A stretch of 64,000 bases of DNA. It comes from Pseudarthrobacter sp. ATCC 49987 (GTDB lineage: Bacteria > Actinomycetota > Actinomycetes > Actinomycetales > Micrococcaceae). Positions 34,838 through 43,945 of the stretch are shown here, one piece after another (within the stretch, counting starts at the first letter, position 1; every line of letters begins with the position of its first letter). Where the stretch lies: NCBI RefSeq assembly GCF_009928425.1, contig NZ_JAABNS010000001.1:1736001-1800000 (forward strand), written 5' to 3'. The notes beneath the pieces are model-generated. The model had not been told where the DNA came from. It saw only the letters and a list, made by a program, of their open reading frames with translations, and did no database searches. Both the position numbers and the translations under genes were made by a program.

Positions 34838-36022
34838 CTAGGACAGATTCCGGTACTCCAGCAGTGCGGCGGTGCCCATTCCGCCGGCGATGCTGATCAG
34901 GGCCAGCGCCAGTTGTCCTTCGACCGGGCTGCGGCGCGCCTGGGCCAGCAGCCGCGTGATGAGCACGGCGCCCGACGCCCCGTAGGCATGCCCCAGGGCC
35001 AGGGCTCCGCCGTCGAGGTTGGCGCGTTCCGGTGCGATGCCGAGCTGGTCCAGGCACGCAATGGTCTGGGATGCGAAGGCCTCATTGAACTCGACCAGCC
35101 CCAGCTCCGCGGCAGTGACGCCACTGCGTTCCAGCAGGCGTTCGGCCGCGACCGCCGCCCCGATGCCCAGCAGCTGCGGGGCCACACCTGCCGTGTCCGT
35201 GCCCCGCACCAGGAGCCCGTCACCGGCGCCCAGCTCGCGGGCACGTTTCACGGAGGTGATCACGACGGCGGCCGCCCCGTCAGCGTCGAAGCAGGAATTT
35301 CCGGCGGTGACGGTCCCGCCCGCGGCAAACGCCGGCGGGAACCGGGCCAGCACCGCCGCGGTCAACCCTCGGCGCGGCCCGTCGTCGGAACCGGCGGTAA
35401 TAGCGCCATCCGGTCCGGAACCCCCGGGAAGCGCAACAATTTCTGCGTCAAAAAACCCCGCCGCGGCGGAGGCCAGGGCCCGCTGGTGGCTGCGCAGGGC
35501 AACGGCGTCCTGCCGGTCCCGGCTGACCCCGAACTCCAAGGCCACGTTTTCTGCCGCAGCGCCCATGTCCGGATCGCCGTAGCGGCCCGGTGCGAACTGC
35601 GCCCGCGCAAAGAACTCCGGGGCGCCGTCGCGGCTCCGATGGGCACGGAGCGGTGCCGTGCTGATGCTTTCCACACCGCCGGCCAGATAGACGCCGTCGC
35701 CGCCGGCGGCCACGAGGCGGGACGCGAGGACGATCGCGTCGAGCCCGGACCCGCACTGCCGGTCCACCGTGAGGCCGGGAACGCTGACCGGCAGGCCGGC
35801 GTCGAGGGCCGCAAGCCGGGCCACGTTCCCGCCGCCGCCCACGGCATTGCCGATCACAACGTCCGCCACCATGTCCGGGGCCACGTTGGTGTCGCTGAGC
35901 AGGCGGCGGAGCACGGGGGCCAGCAGTTCATGGGCGCGGACGGTCTTCAGGACGCCGTTGGCGCGGCAGACCGGGGTGCGCAAGGCAGCGATGATGACGG
36001 GCTGCCGGTCGTCGGGAAGCAT
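34838..36022 (-). CDS. Thiolase-family protein lacking the usual second catalytic cysteine
   Basis: 394 residues with the thiolase fold: nucleophile Cys90 in VDRQCGSGLDA, NEAFA, and His345 in LGHAYGASGAV. The C-terminal LISIAGGMGTA has Ser377 where biosynthetic and degradative thiolases have the Cys that acts as base. The N-terminus (PVIIAALRTPVCRANGVL) is normal. The enzyme may be slowed, changed in specificity or act as a thiolase-like condensing protein. The ATG at 36022 is used; a TTG at 36043 would overlap the upstream acyl-CoA synthetase stop. Operon partner of that synthetase, as in some Gram-positive fatty-acid gene pairs. Confidence 0.85.
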   Translation of the reverse strand: MLPDDRQPVIIAALRTPVCRANGVLKTVRAHELLAPVLRRLLSDTNVAPDMVADVVIGNAVGGGGNVARLAALDAGLPVSVPGLTVDRQCGSGLDAIVLASRLVAAGGDGVYLAGGVESISTAPLRAHRSRDGAPEFFARAQFAPGRYGDPDMGAAAENVALEFGVSRDRQDAVALRSHQRALASAAAGFFDAEIVALPGGSGPDGAITAGSDDGPRRGLTAAVLARFPPAFAAGGTVTAGNSCFDADGAAAVVITSVKRARELGAGDGLLVRGTDTAGVAPQLLGIGAAVAAERLLERSGVTAAELGLVEFNEAFASQTIACLDQLGIAPERANLDGGALALGHAYGASGAVLITRLLAQARRSPVEGQLALALISIAGGMGTAALLEYRNLS

Positions 36023-36035
36023 CCGAGATGGAGTC

Positions 36036-37454
36036 TCAGGCAAGGCGCCGGATCCGGGGGTCGTTGCGGGTGATCCAGTCGAGCATCAGTTCCCGGCTGA
36101 GCTTGCCGCGGTCCGTCAGGGGAAGCTCGGTCAGGGCGAAGTATTCCAGCGGCCGCTTGTTGCGGGCCAGCACGTCCTCGATGCCCGCCTTCAGCTGGGT
36201 GGCCGTGATTCCGCCATGGGACGGGACGACGCCGGCGACCACCTTCTGGCCGCGGAGATCATCTGTGGGGCCGGCGGCCACGGCGGCTGCCACGCCGGGA
36301 ACGGAGGCCAAAGCCAGCTCCACTTCATGCGGGTAGACGTTGGCGCCGGCGGTGATGATCATGTCCGAGCGGCGGCCCAGCATGTGCAGCGTCCCGCCGT
36401 CGAGGTAGCCCTGGTCCCCCACCGTGTGCCAGCCGTCGAAACTCTGCAGGGCCTGGCCGTCGTCACCCCAGAGGTAGCCGTCGCTGACCATTCCGCTGCG
36501 GACACAGATGTTGCCGTCAGTGCCGTCCGGCAGCTGAACCCCGCGCTCGTCGAGGATGCGGACCTCGACGCCGGGGAACGGCGTGCCGATCCCGGTTCCG
36601 CCCTGGTCCGGTTGCTGGCCGGGCCGGAGCCCGGCGCCGGAGACGAAGCTGAGCTCCGAGGCGCCATAGTACTCAAAAATAGTCGCGTTGGGTGCCCAGC
36701 GGCGGGCAGCTTCAAGGGTCCGCGCGTCCAGCTTTGAGCCGGCGCAGATGATGCTCCGGATGCCCGAGGCGTCGACGCCGCCGCTGAGTCCCCGTTCGCT
36801 GAGGATGCGGAGCATCGTGGGGACAAGGACCAGCCGGGTGATTCCGTCATGGCTGACGGCGGCGTGGGCGTCGCCGACGTCGAACCGGGCCAGGGTGTGG
36901 AACTCCGAGCCGGCGTACACGCATTCGGCCAGGGCGTAGAGGTTCAGGCTGGCCGCGAGGGGACCCGGCGCCAGGGTCCTGTCCTCCGTGTCCAGGCCAA
37001 AGAATTCGACCGACGCGTCGAAGGAGAGCTGCCAGGACCGGCGGGAGCGGCTGAAGGCTTTCGGGACAGACGTGGTGCCCGAGGTCAGGCCGATCAGGAA
37101 CGGCGTGTCCGGGCCCCCGTCGGCAAGGTCCGACGCGGTGGCAAGCTCCGACGCGGCGGCCTCCGGGCCCGGGGCTGTCTCACGGATCCGGTCCCTGATC
37201 CCGTCCTGCAGATGCTGCGGCCACGTCGGGTCCAGCACGGCGCATTGCCGCTCCCCCGCGACGGCGGCGGCGAACGCGGCGGCGAAGTGCAGCGAGTTCC
37301 CCTCAGAAAGCACGGTCACCGCGGCAGGGCCGGTCACCAGCCCGGCGGCCGTGTCGCGCAGCTGCTCCCAGCTGAGGCGCTGCCCGGCCACGACGACGGC
37401 AGTACCGTCGGGGCGCTCGTCGGCCCAGCGCTGGAGTCTGTCGAGGAAAGGCAT
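36036..37454 (-). CDS. AMP-dependent acyl-CoA synthetase/ligase
   Basis: 472-residue adenylating enzyme, shorter than typical FadD. P loop LTSGTTSVPKAF, acyl pocket motif YYGASELS, ATP motif GWHTVGDQGYLDGGTLHMLGRRSDMIITAGANVYP, and the catalytic Lys in LTDRGKLSRE. It activates a carboxylic acid as acyl-AMP then acyl-CoA. The thiolase gene follows within 13 bases. The ATG at 37454 has TAAAGT 7 bases upstream and no ribosome-binding site, suggesting a leaderless transcript. Substrate unknown. Confidence 0.9.
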   Translation of the reverse strand: MPFLDRLQRWADERPDGTAVVVAGQRLSWEQLRDTAAGLVTGPAAVTVLSEGNSLHFAAAFAAAVAGERQCAVLDPTWPQHLQDGIRDRIRETAPGPEAAASELATASDLADGGPDTPFLIGLTSGTTSVPKAFSRSRRSWQLSFDASVEFFGLDTEDRTLAPGPLAASLNLYALAECVYAGSEFHTLARFDVGDAHAAVSHDGITRLVLVPTMLRILSERGLSGGVDASGIRSIICAGSKLDARTLEAARRWAPNATIFEYYGASELSFVSGAGLRPGQQPDQGGTGIGTPFPGVEVRILDERGVQLPDGTDGNICVRSGMVSDGYLWGDDGQALQSFDGWHTVGDQGYLDGGTLHMLGRRSDMIITAGANVYPHEVELALASVPGVAAAVAAGPTDDLRGQKVVAGVVPSHGGITATQLKAGIEDVLARNKRPLEYFALTELPLTDRGKLSRELMLDWITRNDPRIRRLA

Positions 37455-37461
37455 CAGATCA

Positions 37462-37467
37462 ACTTTA
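37462..37467 (-). promoter_or_regulatory. -10 hexamer TAAAGT of leaderless acyl-CoA synthetase gene
   Basis: Minus-strand TAAAGT, 7 bases, then ATG at 37454. Confidence 0.5.
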
Positions 37468-37500
37468 CCGGCCGCGGGCGGCCGCGCAGCCAGTACACGA

Positions 37501-37506
37501 TATTGT
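37501..37506 (+). promoter_or_regulatory. -10 hexamer TATTGT before the CTG-initiated metallopeptidase gene
   Basis: TATTGT, 6 bases, then CTG at 37513, which opens the conserved SFNDN segment. Confidence 0.45.
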
Positions 37507-37512
37507 GACTCC

Positions 37513-38400
37513 CTGAGTTTCAATGACAACGTCCAGCTGGACCCTTCCCAGGTCCAGGACCGGCGCGGCATGGGCCGCGGCGTCAAAGTCGGCGGCGGGA
37601 TTGGCGGCGGCATCATCCTGCTGATCGCGGCGCTGCTCGGCATCAATCCCTCCCTCCTGGAAGGCCTCGGCGGCACCACGCAGGACTCCGGCTCGCAGAG
37701 CCAGAGCACCGCACCGGCCTGCAAGACCGGGGCCGACGCCGATGCCCGGCTCGACTGCCGCATCACCGGCACCGTCAACAGCCTGAACGCCTTCTGGCCC
37801 GCCTACCTGGCCCAGTACGACACGAAGTATCCACGGCCGAAGACGGTGATTTTCGATGCGGCCACCAACACCGGCTGCGGCGCGGCGACGTCGGACGTGG
37901 GACCGTTCTACTGCCCCGCGGACACCACCGCGTACTTTGACCCGGGGTTCTTCCAGGAGCTTGTGGACCGGTTCGGCTCCTCCGGCGGGCCGCTGGCGCA
38001 GGAGTACGTGGTGGCCCACGAGTTCGGCCACCATATCCAGAACGTCCTGGGGAACCTGGACCGCGCCCAGCAGGACCCCCAGGGGCCCGAATCCGGGGCG
38101 GTACGGGTGGAACTGCAGGCTGACTGCTACGCCGGACTGTGGGTCCGCTACGCCACGACCCAGCAGGATCCCAACACCGGGGTACCGTTCCTGGAACCGC
38201 TGAAGGAACCGGACCTGCAGGATGCCCTCTCCGCCGCCTCGGCCGTGGGTGATGACCGGATCCAGAAAGCCGCGACCGGCCGGGTGTCCCCCGAGGCCTG
38301 GACCCACGGTTCCAGCGCCCAGCGCCAGAAGTGGTTCTACCAGGGCTACAAGACCGGCGACATCAACCAGTGCGACACGTTCGGCGTCGCCACCCCGTAG
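37513..38400 (+). CDS. YpfJ-family neutral zinc metallopeptidase, apparent CTG start
   Basis: 295-residue membrane-anchored protease-like protein. A glycine-rich single transmembrane helix (GGGIGGGIILLIAALLGI) near residue 30 is followed by a Ser/Gln linker and the peptidase domain, with the zinc motif H169-E-F-G-H-H (VAHEFGHHIQNVLG) and VELQADCYAGLW supplying the third ligand. The family N-terminus SFNDNVQLDPSQVQDRRG is preceded in frame only by CTG; ATG or GTG starts in this frame fall inside it or upstream in unrelated sequence. TATTGT 6 bases before the CTG supports a leaderless CTG start. Divergent from the acyl-CoA synthetase gene. Confidence 0.85.
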   Translation: MSFNDNVQLDPSQVQDRRGMGRGVKVGGGIGGGIILLIAALLGINPSLLEGLGGTTQDSGSQSQSTAPACKTGADADARLDCRITGTVNSLNAFWPAYLAQYDTKYPRPKTVIFDAATNTGCGAATSDVGPFYCPADTTAYFDPGFFQELVDRFGSSGGPLAQEYVVAHEFGHHIQNVLGNLDRAQQDPQGPESGAVRVELQADCYAGLWVRYATTQQDPNTGVPFLEPLKEPDLQDALSAASAVGDDRIQKAATGRVSPEAWTHGSSAQRQKWFYQGYKTGDINQCDTFGVATP

Positions 38401-38417
38401 CCCCTAACCTCATCCGC

Positions 38418-38465
38418 TGCTCCGTAACGGCCGTTTGGGGGTTCCTAAAGGGCCGTTACGGAGCA
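38418..38465. repeat. Long hairpin, copy 2 of the dispersed pair
   Basis: 19-base arms (38418-38436, 38447-38465), one mismatch, 10-base loop. The right arm is identical over AAAGGGCCGTTACGGAGCA to the hairpin at 20328-20383, and CT before and TCGA after are shared apart from one base. Confidence 0.8.
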
Positions 38466-38474
38466 ATCGATGGA

Positions 38475-38520
38475 ACGACGACGGCGGGCCCACCTTGGGA
38501 GGTGGGCCCGCCGTCGTCGT
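38475..38520. terminator. Strong bidirectional terminator downstream of sufT
   Basis: 21-bp perfect arms (start ACGACGACGGCGGGCCC) with a 4-base loop, 29 bases beyond the sufT stop and directly after the copy 2 hairpin. Confidence 0.9.
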
Positions 38521-38548
38521 ATATTGCCGTCCGGGGCGCGGTGCGGTC

Positions 38549-38881
38549 TTAGATGTTGAAGCCGAGGGCGCGCATCTGGTCGCGGCCGTCTTCGGTGATC
38601 CGTTCCGGACCCCACGGCGGCATCCACACCCAGTTGAGGCGCCATTCGTCGACGACCCCGTCCAGGGCCTTGCCGACCTGCTCCTCGATCACGTCGGTGA
38701 GCGGGCAGGCAGCGGTGGTGAGCGTCATGTCGATCAGCAGGGCGCCGTCGTCGTCCGAGTACTTCAGGCCGTACAGCAGGCCCAGGTCAACGATGTTCAC
38801 GCCCAGTTCGGGGTCGATCACATCCTTGAGTGCCTCTTCGACATCCTCGAGGCCCGTGCGGGCCACATTGAGTTCGGTCAT
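38549..38881 (-). CDS. sufT: SufT-type iron-sulfur assembly protein (DUF59/PaaD-like)
   Basis: 110-residue MIP18-family protein: IDPELGVNIVDLGLLYGL, LTTAACPLTDVIEEQV with the conserved Cys, and WMPPWGPERITEDGRDQMRALGF. It assists late steps of Fe-S cluster delivery. GAGGA lies 5-6 bases before the ATG. Last gene of the suf operon, 10 bases after sufC. Confidence 0.92.
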   Translation of the reverse strand: MTELNVARTGLEDVEEALKDVIDPELGVNIVDLGLLYGLKYSDDDGALLIDMTLTTAACPLTDVIEEQVGKALDGVVDEWRLNWVWMPPWGPERITEDGRDQMRALGFNI

Positions 38882-38891
38882 TATGTCCTCA

Positions 38892-39689
38892 CTAGGCCTG
38901 TGCTGCAGCGGAAGCGGCAGCGATGGTGGCTGCCCCTGCGCCCGTGGCGTAGCGGTCGTAGCCTTCTTCTTCGAGGCGGTCGGCGAGCTCCGGGCCGCCC
39001 TCTTCCACAACCTGGCCGTCAACAAAGACGTGCACGAATTCCGGCTTGATGTAGCGCAGGATCCGGGTGTAGTGCGTGATGAGCAGGGTGCCCATGTTGC
39101 CTTCGGCGTGGGCGCGGTTGACGCCCTCCGAGACAACCTTGAGTGCGTCGACGTCGAGGCCGGAGTCGGTCTCGTCCAGGATGGCGAACTTCGGCTTGAA
39201 GAGTTCCAGCTGGAGGATCTCGACGCGCTTCTTCTCGCCGCCGGAGAAACCCTCGTTGACGTTGCGCTGGGTGAAATCGGCGTCGATGCGCAGCTGCGCC
39301 ATGGCAGCCTTGACGTCCTTGGTCCAGGTGCGCAGCTTGGGTGCTTCGCCGTCGATGGCCGTCTTGGCGGTCCGCAGGAAGTTCGTCATGCTGACGCCGG
39401 GGACCTCGACCGGGTACTGCATGGCCAGGAACAGGCCGGCGCGGGCGCGCTCGTCGACGGTCATGGCGAGGACGTCTTCGCCGTCCAGCGTGATGGTGCC
39501 GGAGGTGACGTTGTAGCGCGGGTGCCCGGCGATGGTGGACGCCAGGGTGGACTTGCCGGAACCGTTCGGGCCCATGATCGCGTGGGTCTCGCCCGTGCGG
39601 ATGGTCAGGCTGACGCCCTTCAGGATTTCCTTCGTGCCCTGCTCGGTGTCAATGCTGACGTGCAGGTCCTTGATCTCAAGAGTAGACAT
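38892..39689 (-). CDS. sufC: Fe-S cluster assembly ATPase SufC
   Basis: 265-residue cytoplasmic ABC ATPase of the SufBCD scaffold. Walker A GPNGSGKST, FLAMQYPVEVPGVSMTNFLR, signature FSGGEKKRVEILQL, Walker B AILDETDSGLDVDALKVV, and switch His in LLITHYTRIL. The C-terminal Ala-rich tail is an extension over E. coli SufC. Lies 100 bases after the Rieske gene. Confidence 0.96.
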   Translation of the reverse strand: MSTLEIKDLHVSIDTEQGTKEILKGVSLTIRTGETHAIMGPNGSGKSTLASTIAGHPRYNVTSGTITLDGEDVLAMTVDERARAGLFLAMQYPVEVPGVSMTNFLRTAKTAIDGEAPKLRTWTKDVKAAMAQLRIDADFTQRNVNEGFSGGEKKRVEILQLELFKPKFAILDETDSGLDVDALKVVSEGVNRAHAEGNMGTLLITHYTRILRYIKPEFVHVFVDGQVVEEGGPELADRLEEEGYDRYATGAGAATIAAASAAAQA

Positions 39690-39789
39690 GTGCCTTGTTC
39701 TCCTCTGCACGGTGCCCTCCGGCACTGTGCGGTTTCTTGTCGAATTCTTGTCGATAAATTCTGTGGTGCGGGGTGCCGGCTGCGGGCAG

Positions 39790-40149
39790 CTAGCTGAAGT
39801 TCGGGGCCTCGGCGCCGTTCAGGACGTTGGTGAAGTCTACGTAGACCTCATCGTCCAGGACGGTGACAGCAAAGACGGGAACAGGGTCATAGGCCGGCAG
39901 CTGGAGCGGCTCACCGCTGCGCAGGTCGAACTGGGAGCCGTGGCCCCAGCACTCGATCTTGCAGCCTTCCACCTCGCCCTCCGAGAGGGAGATGTCAGCG
40001 TGCGAGCAGGTGTCACCGATGGCGTGGATCTCCCCCATCGAATCCTTCACGATCGCGACAGGATAGTCGTCGACCAGGATCCGCAGCGCCTGCTTGAGTT
40101 GGATCTCGCTGGCGTTGCAGACGAGCTCGCCTCTTGGCTGTTCAGTCAT
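39790..40149 (-). CDS. Rieske-type [2Fe-2S] ferredoxin in the suf operon
   Basis: 119-residue small Rieske protein. Cluster ligands C48-x-H50 and C67-x2-H70 (CSHADISL and CWGHGSQFD). It resembles NirD/ferredoxin-subunit Rieske proteins of non-haem oxygenases. Sits between sufD and sufC, where in mycobacteria no such gene is present. It may deliver electrons for cluster assembly or be an early client of SufBCD. ATG at 40149. Confidence 0.9.
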   Translation of the reverse strand: MTEQPRGELVCNASEIQLKQALRILVDDYPVAIVKDSMGEIHAIGDTCSHADISLSEGEVEGCKIECWGHGSQFDLRSGEPLQLPAYDPVPVFAVTVLDDEVYVDFTNVLNGAEAPNFS

Positions 40150-40179
40150 TGATGTTTCCGTGTTCTCCAGTGCTGCGCA

Positions 40180-41466
40180 CTAGTGGTTCGTTGCCGCGAG
40201 TTCGCGCTCGACGGCGTCCGTGAGACGCTCCTCGATGGCCGGAACCTTGATCTGCTGGATGATCTCGTTCAGGAAGCCGCGGACCACCAGGCGGCGGGCC
40301 ACCTCTTCCGGAATGCCTCGGGCCATCAGGTAGAACAGGTGCTGGTCATCGAACCGTCCGGTGGCGCTGGCGTGGCCGGCGCCGGCGATCAGGCCGGTCT
40401 CGATCTCAAGGTTCGGCACGGAGTCGGCGCGGGCGCCGTCGGTCAGGACCAGGTTGCGGTTGGCCTCGTAGGTGTCGGTGCCCTCGGCCTCCTTGCGGAT
40501 CAGGACGTCACCTACCCACACGGTGTGTGCGTTGCGGCCCTGCAGGGCGCCCTTGTAGAGCACGTTGGACTTGCAGTTGGGGACGGCGTGGTCCACGAAG
40601 AGCCGCTGTTCCAGGTGCTGGCCGGCGTCGGCAAAGTACAGGCCGAACAGTTCCACTTCAGCGCCGGGGGCGGTGAAGCGGGCCGACGGCGTCACGCGCA
40701 CCAGGTCCCCGCCAAGGCTGACGACGATGTGCTTGAACTTGGCGTCGCGGCCAAGCTTCGCCTGCTGGGAGGAGGCGTGCACGGCGTTGCCGTTCCATTC
40801 CTGGAGCGAGATGACGGTGAGCTGTGCGCCGTCCTCGACGAGGATCTCGATGTTCTCCGAGACGACGGCGGTGCCCTGGTGGTCCAGGACCACGACGGCC
40901 TTGGAGAACTTTTCCGCGACGATCACAACGTGCTGCGCGGACGCCTCGGTGCCCTGGCCGGTGAGCAGGACGCTGACCTCGCCGTCCACCTGGACTTCGG
41001 CCGGAACCGTGATGACGGTGGCTTCGGTGAAGTTCTCCCAGGCATTCGCGGAGACGCGGTCCTCGGGGATCGCGGCGGAGCCGATCCGGCGGTCGTCACG
41101 GCCGACGGTCTCGACGATGACGCTGTCCGGGGCGGTGACGCTGACGGACGGCGCGGCACCGTTGAGGACCGCGGTGTGCAGGCCGCGGAGGCGCTTGAGC
41201 GGGGTGAACCGCCAGTCCTCCTCCATGCCGGTCAACGGCTTGAAGTCCGCCAGTTTGTAGGAGGTCAGGCGCCCGGCGCGTGAGCTGTCCGGAATGCCGA
41301 CGCCGCCGCCGTGCGAGTGGCGCTTGACAGCCTCGCCGGCCAGCGGTGACTTGGACTCCGCGGAGTTCAGCGGTGACAGGCTTTCGCCTTCTTCAGTGAA
41401 ACCGTTGATGAACGGCTGGGCTGAGGGCGCGCCAATGCGGGCCTTTTCAGTAGTGATGTCAGTCAT
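40180..41466 (-). CDS. sufD: Fe-S cluster assembly scaffold protein SufD
   Basis: 428-residue SufBD-core beta-helix protein. Characteristic C-terminal block GAGHASATGRFDDQHLFYLMARGIPEEVARRLVVRGFLNEI; middle LFGLYFADAGQHLEQRLFVDH. The first 75 residues are polar. The ATG overlaps the sufB stop by one base (TAATG), so the two are coupled and made in equal amounts for the SufBC2D complex. Confidence 0.95.
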   Translation of the reverse strand: MTDITTEKARIGAPSAQPFINGFTEEGESLSPLNSAESKSPLAGEAVKRHSHGGGVGIPDSSRAGRLTSYKLADFKPLTGMEEDWRFTPLKRLRGLHTAVLNGAAPSVSVTAPDSVIVETVGRDDRRIGSAAIPEDRVSANAWENFTEATVITVPAEVQVDGEVSVLLTGQGTEASAQHVVIVAEKFSKAVVVLDHQGTAVVSENIEILVEDGAQLTVISLQEWNGNAVHASSQQAKLGRDAKFKHIVVSLGGDLVRVTPSARFTAPGAEVELFGLYFADAGQHLEQRLFVDHAVPNCKSNVLYKGALQGRNAHTVWVGDVLIRKEAEGTDTYEANRNLVLTDGARADSVPNLEIETGLIAGAGHASATGRFDDQHLFYLMARGIPEEVARRLVVRGFLNEIIQQIKVPAIEERLTDAVERELAATNH

Positions 41467-42929
41467 TAACCGACCGATCCTTCCATCTGCAGTTCAATCA
41501 GGCGATTCAGCTCGAGGGCGTATTCCATCGGCAGCTCACGGGCAATCGGCTCGATGAAGCCTCGGACGATCATCGCCATGGCCTCGTCTTCGCGCATGCC
41601 GCGGGACATCAGGTAGAACAGCTGTTCTTCGCTGACGCGCGAAACCGTGGCCTCATGCCCCATGGTCACGTCGTCCTCGCGGATGTCGATGTACGGGTAG
41701 GTGTCCGAACGGCTGATGGTGTCCACCAGGAGCGCGTCACAGCGGACCGTGTTGGCCGAGTGCTTGGCGCCTTCGCGGACCTGGACCAGGCCGCGGTAGG
41801 CGGCACGGCCGCCGCCGCGGGCCACGGACTTGGACACGATCGAGCTCTTGGTGTTCGGCGCGATGTGGACCATCTTGGAGCCGGTGTCCTGGTGCTGGCC
41901 TTCGCCGGCGAACGCGATGGACAGGGTCTCGCCCTTGGCGCCCTCGCCGACGAGGTAGACGGCCGGGTACTTCATGGTGACCTTGGAGCCGATATTCCCA
42001 TCGATCCACTCCATCGTCGCGTTTTCTTCGCAGATGGCGCGCTTGGTGACCAGGTTGTACACGTTGGTGGACCAGTTCTGGATGGTCGTGTAGCGGACGC
42101 GGGCGCCCTTCTTCACGATTATTTCCACGACGGCGGAGTGCAGCGAGTCCGAGGTGTAGATCGGCGCAGTGCAGCCTTCGATGTAGTGGACGTAGGAGTC
42201 CTCGTCCGCGATGATCAGCGTGCGCTCGAACTGGCCCATGTTTTCCGTGTTAATGCGGAAGTAGGCCTGCAGGGGAATGTCCACGTGGACGCCCTTGGGC
42301 ACGTATACGAAGGAACCGCCGGACCACACAGCAGTGTTCAGGGAAGCGAACTTGTTGTCGCCCACCGGAATGATGGTGCCGAAGTATTCCTGGAAGATCT
42401 CGGGGTGCTCACGCAGTGCAGTGTCGGTGTCCAGGAAGATGACGCCCTGCTGCTCCAGGTCCTCGCGGATCTGGTGGTAGACGACCTCTGACTCGTACTG
42501 GGCCGCGACACCGGAGACGAGGCGGCTGCGCTCGGCTTCCGGGATGCCCAGCTTCTCGTACGTGTTCCGGATGTCTTCGGGGAGGTCTTCCCACGTGTTG
42601 GCCTGCTTCTCCGTGGACCGCACGAAGTACTTGATGTTGTCGAAGTCGATGCCGGAGAGGTCTGCGCCCCAGGTCGGCATGGGCTTGCGGTCGAAGTACT
42701 TCAGGCCCTTAAGGCGCAGGTCCAGCATCCACTCCGGCTCGCTCTTCTTGGCCGAAATGTCGCGGACGACGTCCTCGTTGATGCCGCGGCGGGCGTTGGC
42801 GCCAACGTCATTCTTGTCGGACCAGCCGTATTCATAGGTACCGATTCCGTGGAGCTCGGGATTCTTTTCCAGGATCTCCGAAATCACAGTGGATTCAGCA
42901 ACCTTCTTCTCTGATAGTTGGTCCGTCAT
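41466..42929 (-). CDS. sufB: Fe-S cluster assembly scaffold protein SufB
   Basis: 487-residue scaffold on which clusters form. [28 protein letters not shown] at the N-terminus, the SufBD-core with [22 protein letters not shown], and [22 protein letters not shown] at the C-terminus. No intein. AAAGG lies 5 bases before the ATG, which overlaps the sufR stop by one base (TGATG). Confidence 0.97.
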   Translation of the reverse strand: MTDQLSEKKVAESTVISEILEKNPELHGIGTYEYGWSDKNDVGANARRGINEDVVRDISAKKSEPEWMLDLRLKGLKYFDRKPMPTWGADLSGIDFDNIKYFVRSTEKQANTWEDLPEDIRNTYEKLGIPEAERSRLVSGVAAQYESEVVYHQIREDLEQQGVIFLDTDTALREHPEIFQEYFGTIIPVGDNKFASLNTAVWSGGSFVYVPKGVHVDIPLQAYFRINTENMGQFERTLIIADEDSYVHYIEGCTAPIYTSDSLHSAVVEIIVKKGARVRYTTIQNWSTNVYNLVTKRAICEENATMEWIDGNIGSKVTMKYPAVYLVGEGAKGETLSIAFAGEGQHQDTGSKMVHIAPNTKSSIVSKSVARGGGRAAYRGLVQVREGAKHSANTVRCDALLVDTISRSDTYPYIDIREDDVTMGHEATVSRVSEEQLFYLMSRGMREDEAMAMIVRGFIEPIARELPMEYALELNRLIELQMEGSVG

Positions 42930-43789
42930 CACGGCCTTTCTTGCAGATGGTTGGATTCTTCGTCCAGGTTGCCCGGGGTGGTTGCGTGGCTGTGAGGCCC
43001 CCTGGCCGCCGGACGGCCTGTAGGTATGTGGGTGGTGCAGACGTGGCCGCCGCGTGCCAGCGTGGACAACCGGCGGACGTCGACGCCGACCAGCCGGGAG
43101 AACACGTCGGTCTCCACGTCGCAGAACACAGGGAACTGCGCGGCCAGCTGCTGGATGGGGCAGTGTCCCTGGCAGAGCTGGACGCTGGAGAGCGCAGCCG
43201 GCAGGGGTGCCTTGGCCTCGATGGATGCCGTGGAGGCCACGAACCCGTCCCGGCTCAGCGCCTCTGAGAGTGCCTGTGCCCGGGCGGTGATATCCGGGCC
43301 GGCGGCGTCGATCTCCGGGGCGTAGCGGCGTTCCATGTCGCCGAAGCGCTCGACGGCGAACTGACGCACGGCGTCGGGGCCGGCCATTTCGCCCAGGCGC
43401 TGAAGCGCCAGGGTGGCGATGTCCAGATAATCGTTGCCGAGCGTGGACTGGCCCTGGGAGCTGAGGACATAGCGGCGTGCGGGACGACCGGCACCGGCAC
43501 CGGCACGGGCTGCCCGCTTCACCTCGATCACGCCATCGCGGGAGAGGTGGTCCAGGTGCCGCCGGACCGCGGCAGGTGTGAAACCAAGCATGTCGCCGAG
43601 TTCCGAGGCACTGATGGGGCCATGTTCCAGGACTGCGTTCAGCACGCGGTCCCGGGTGCGGTCCTCGGCGTCGACCGCCGGGAAGGCGGCTACTGCCTGG
43701 GCGGCCACGGAACCCACCGGCCCGGACGCAACGGCTGAGGCCGTGCGCGGGCGGCCGCCGGCGAGGGCGACAGAAGGAGAGAGGCTCAT
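42929..43789 (-). CDS. sufR: SufR-type iron-sulfur sensing repressor
   Basis: 286-residue regulator: N-terminal winged helix-turn-helix ([32 protein letters not shown], about 57-90) and a C-terminal cluster domain with C206-x3-C210, C223 and C251 ([26 protein letters not shown]). It represses the suf operon when loaded with a cluster. First gene of the operon, so autoregulated. The ATG at 43789 is chosen because the frame upstream crosses the promoter; the exact operator was not found by eye. Confidence 0.93.
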   Translation of the reverse strand: MSLSPSVALAGGRPRTASAVASGPVGSVAAQAVAAFPAVDAEDRTRDRVLNAVLEHGPISASELGDMLGFTPAAVRRHLDHLSRDGVIEVKRAARAGAGAGRPARRYVLSSQGQSTLGNDYLDIATLALQRLGEMAGPDAVRQFAVERFGDMERRYAPEIDAAGPDITARAQALSEALSRDGFVASTASIEAKAPLPAALSSVQLCQGHCPIQQLAAQFPVFCDVETDVFSRLVGVDVRRLSTLARGGHVCTTHIPTGRPAARGPHSHATTPGNLDEESNHLQERP

Positions 43790-43933
43790 GGAATACACAA
43801 CACAATCATGTCGTAATTTAGTCCCCTGATCCAGTAAGGCATGACTATCCTCAGGCCGCGTCCACGCCACCCGCAACGTGCAGCCTGCGGCCCGGGGGCG
43901 GCGACGGGCCGGAACCGGACGTACTACATCCCG

Positions 43934-43939
43934 TAGAAT
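43934..43939 (+). promoter_or_regulatory. -10 hexamer TAGAAT of leaderless ABC exporter operon
   Basis: TAGAAT, 6 bases, then GTG at 43946. This spacing selects the second of two consecutive GTG codons as the start. Confidence 0.5.
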
Positions 43940-43945
43940 GCTGTG

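Noticed and set aside
43790..43945. SufR operator in the sufR upstream region
   Set aside because: Searched by eye for a clear inverted repeat; only weak matches (around AATCATG / CATGACT) were seen, not enough to call.
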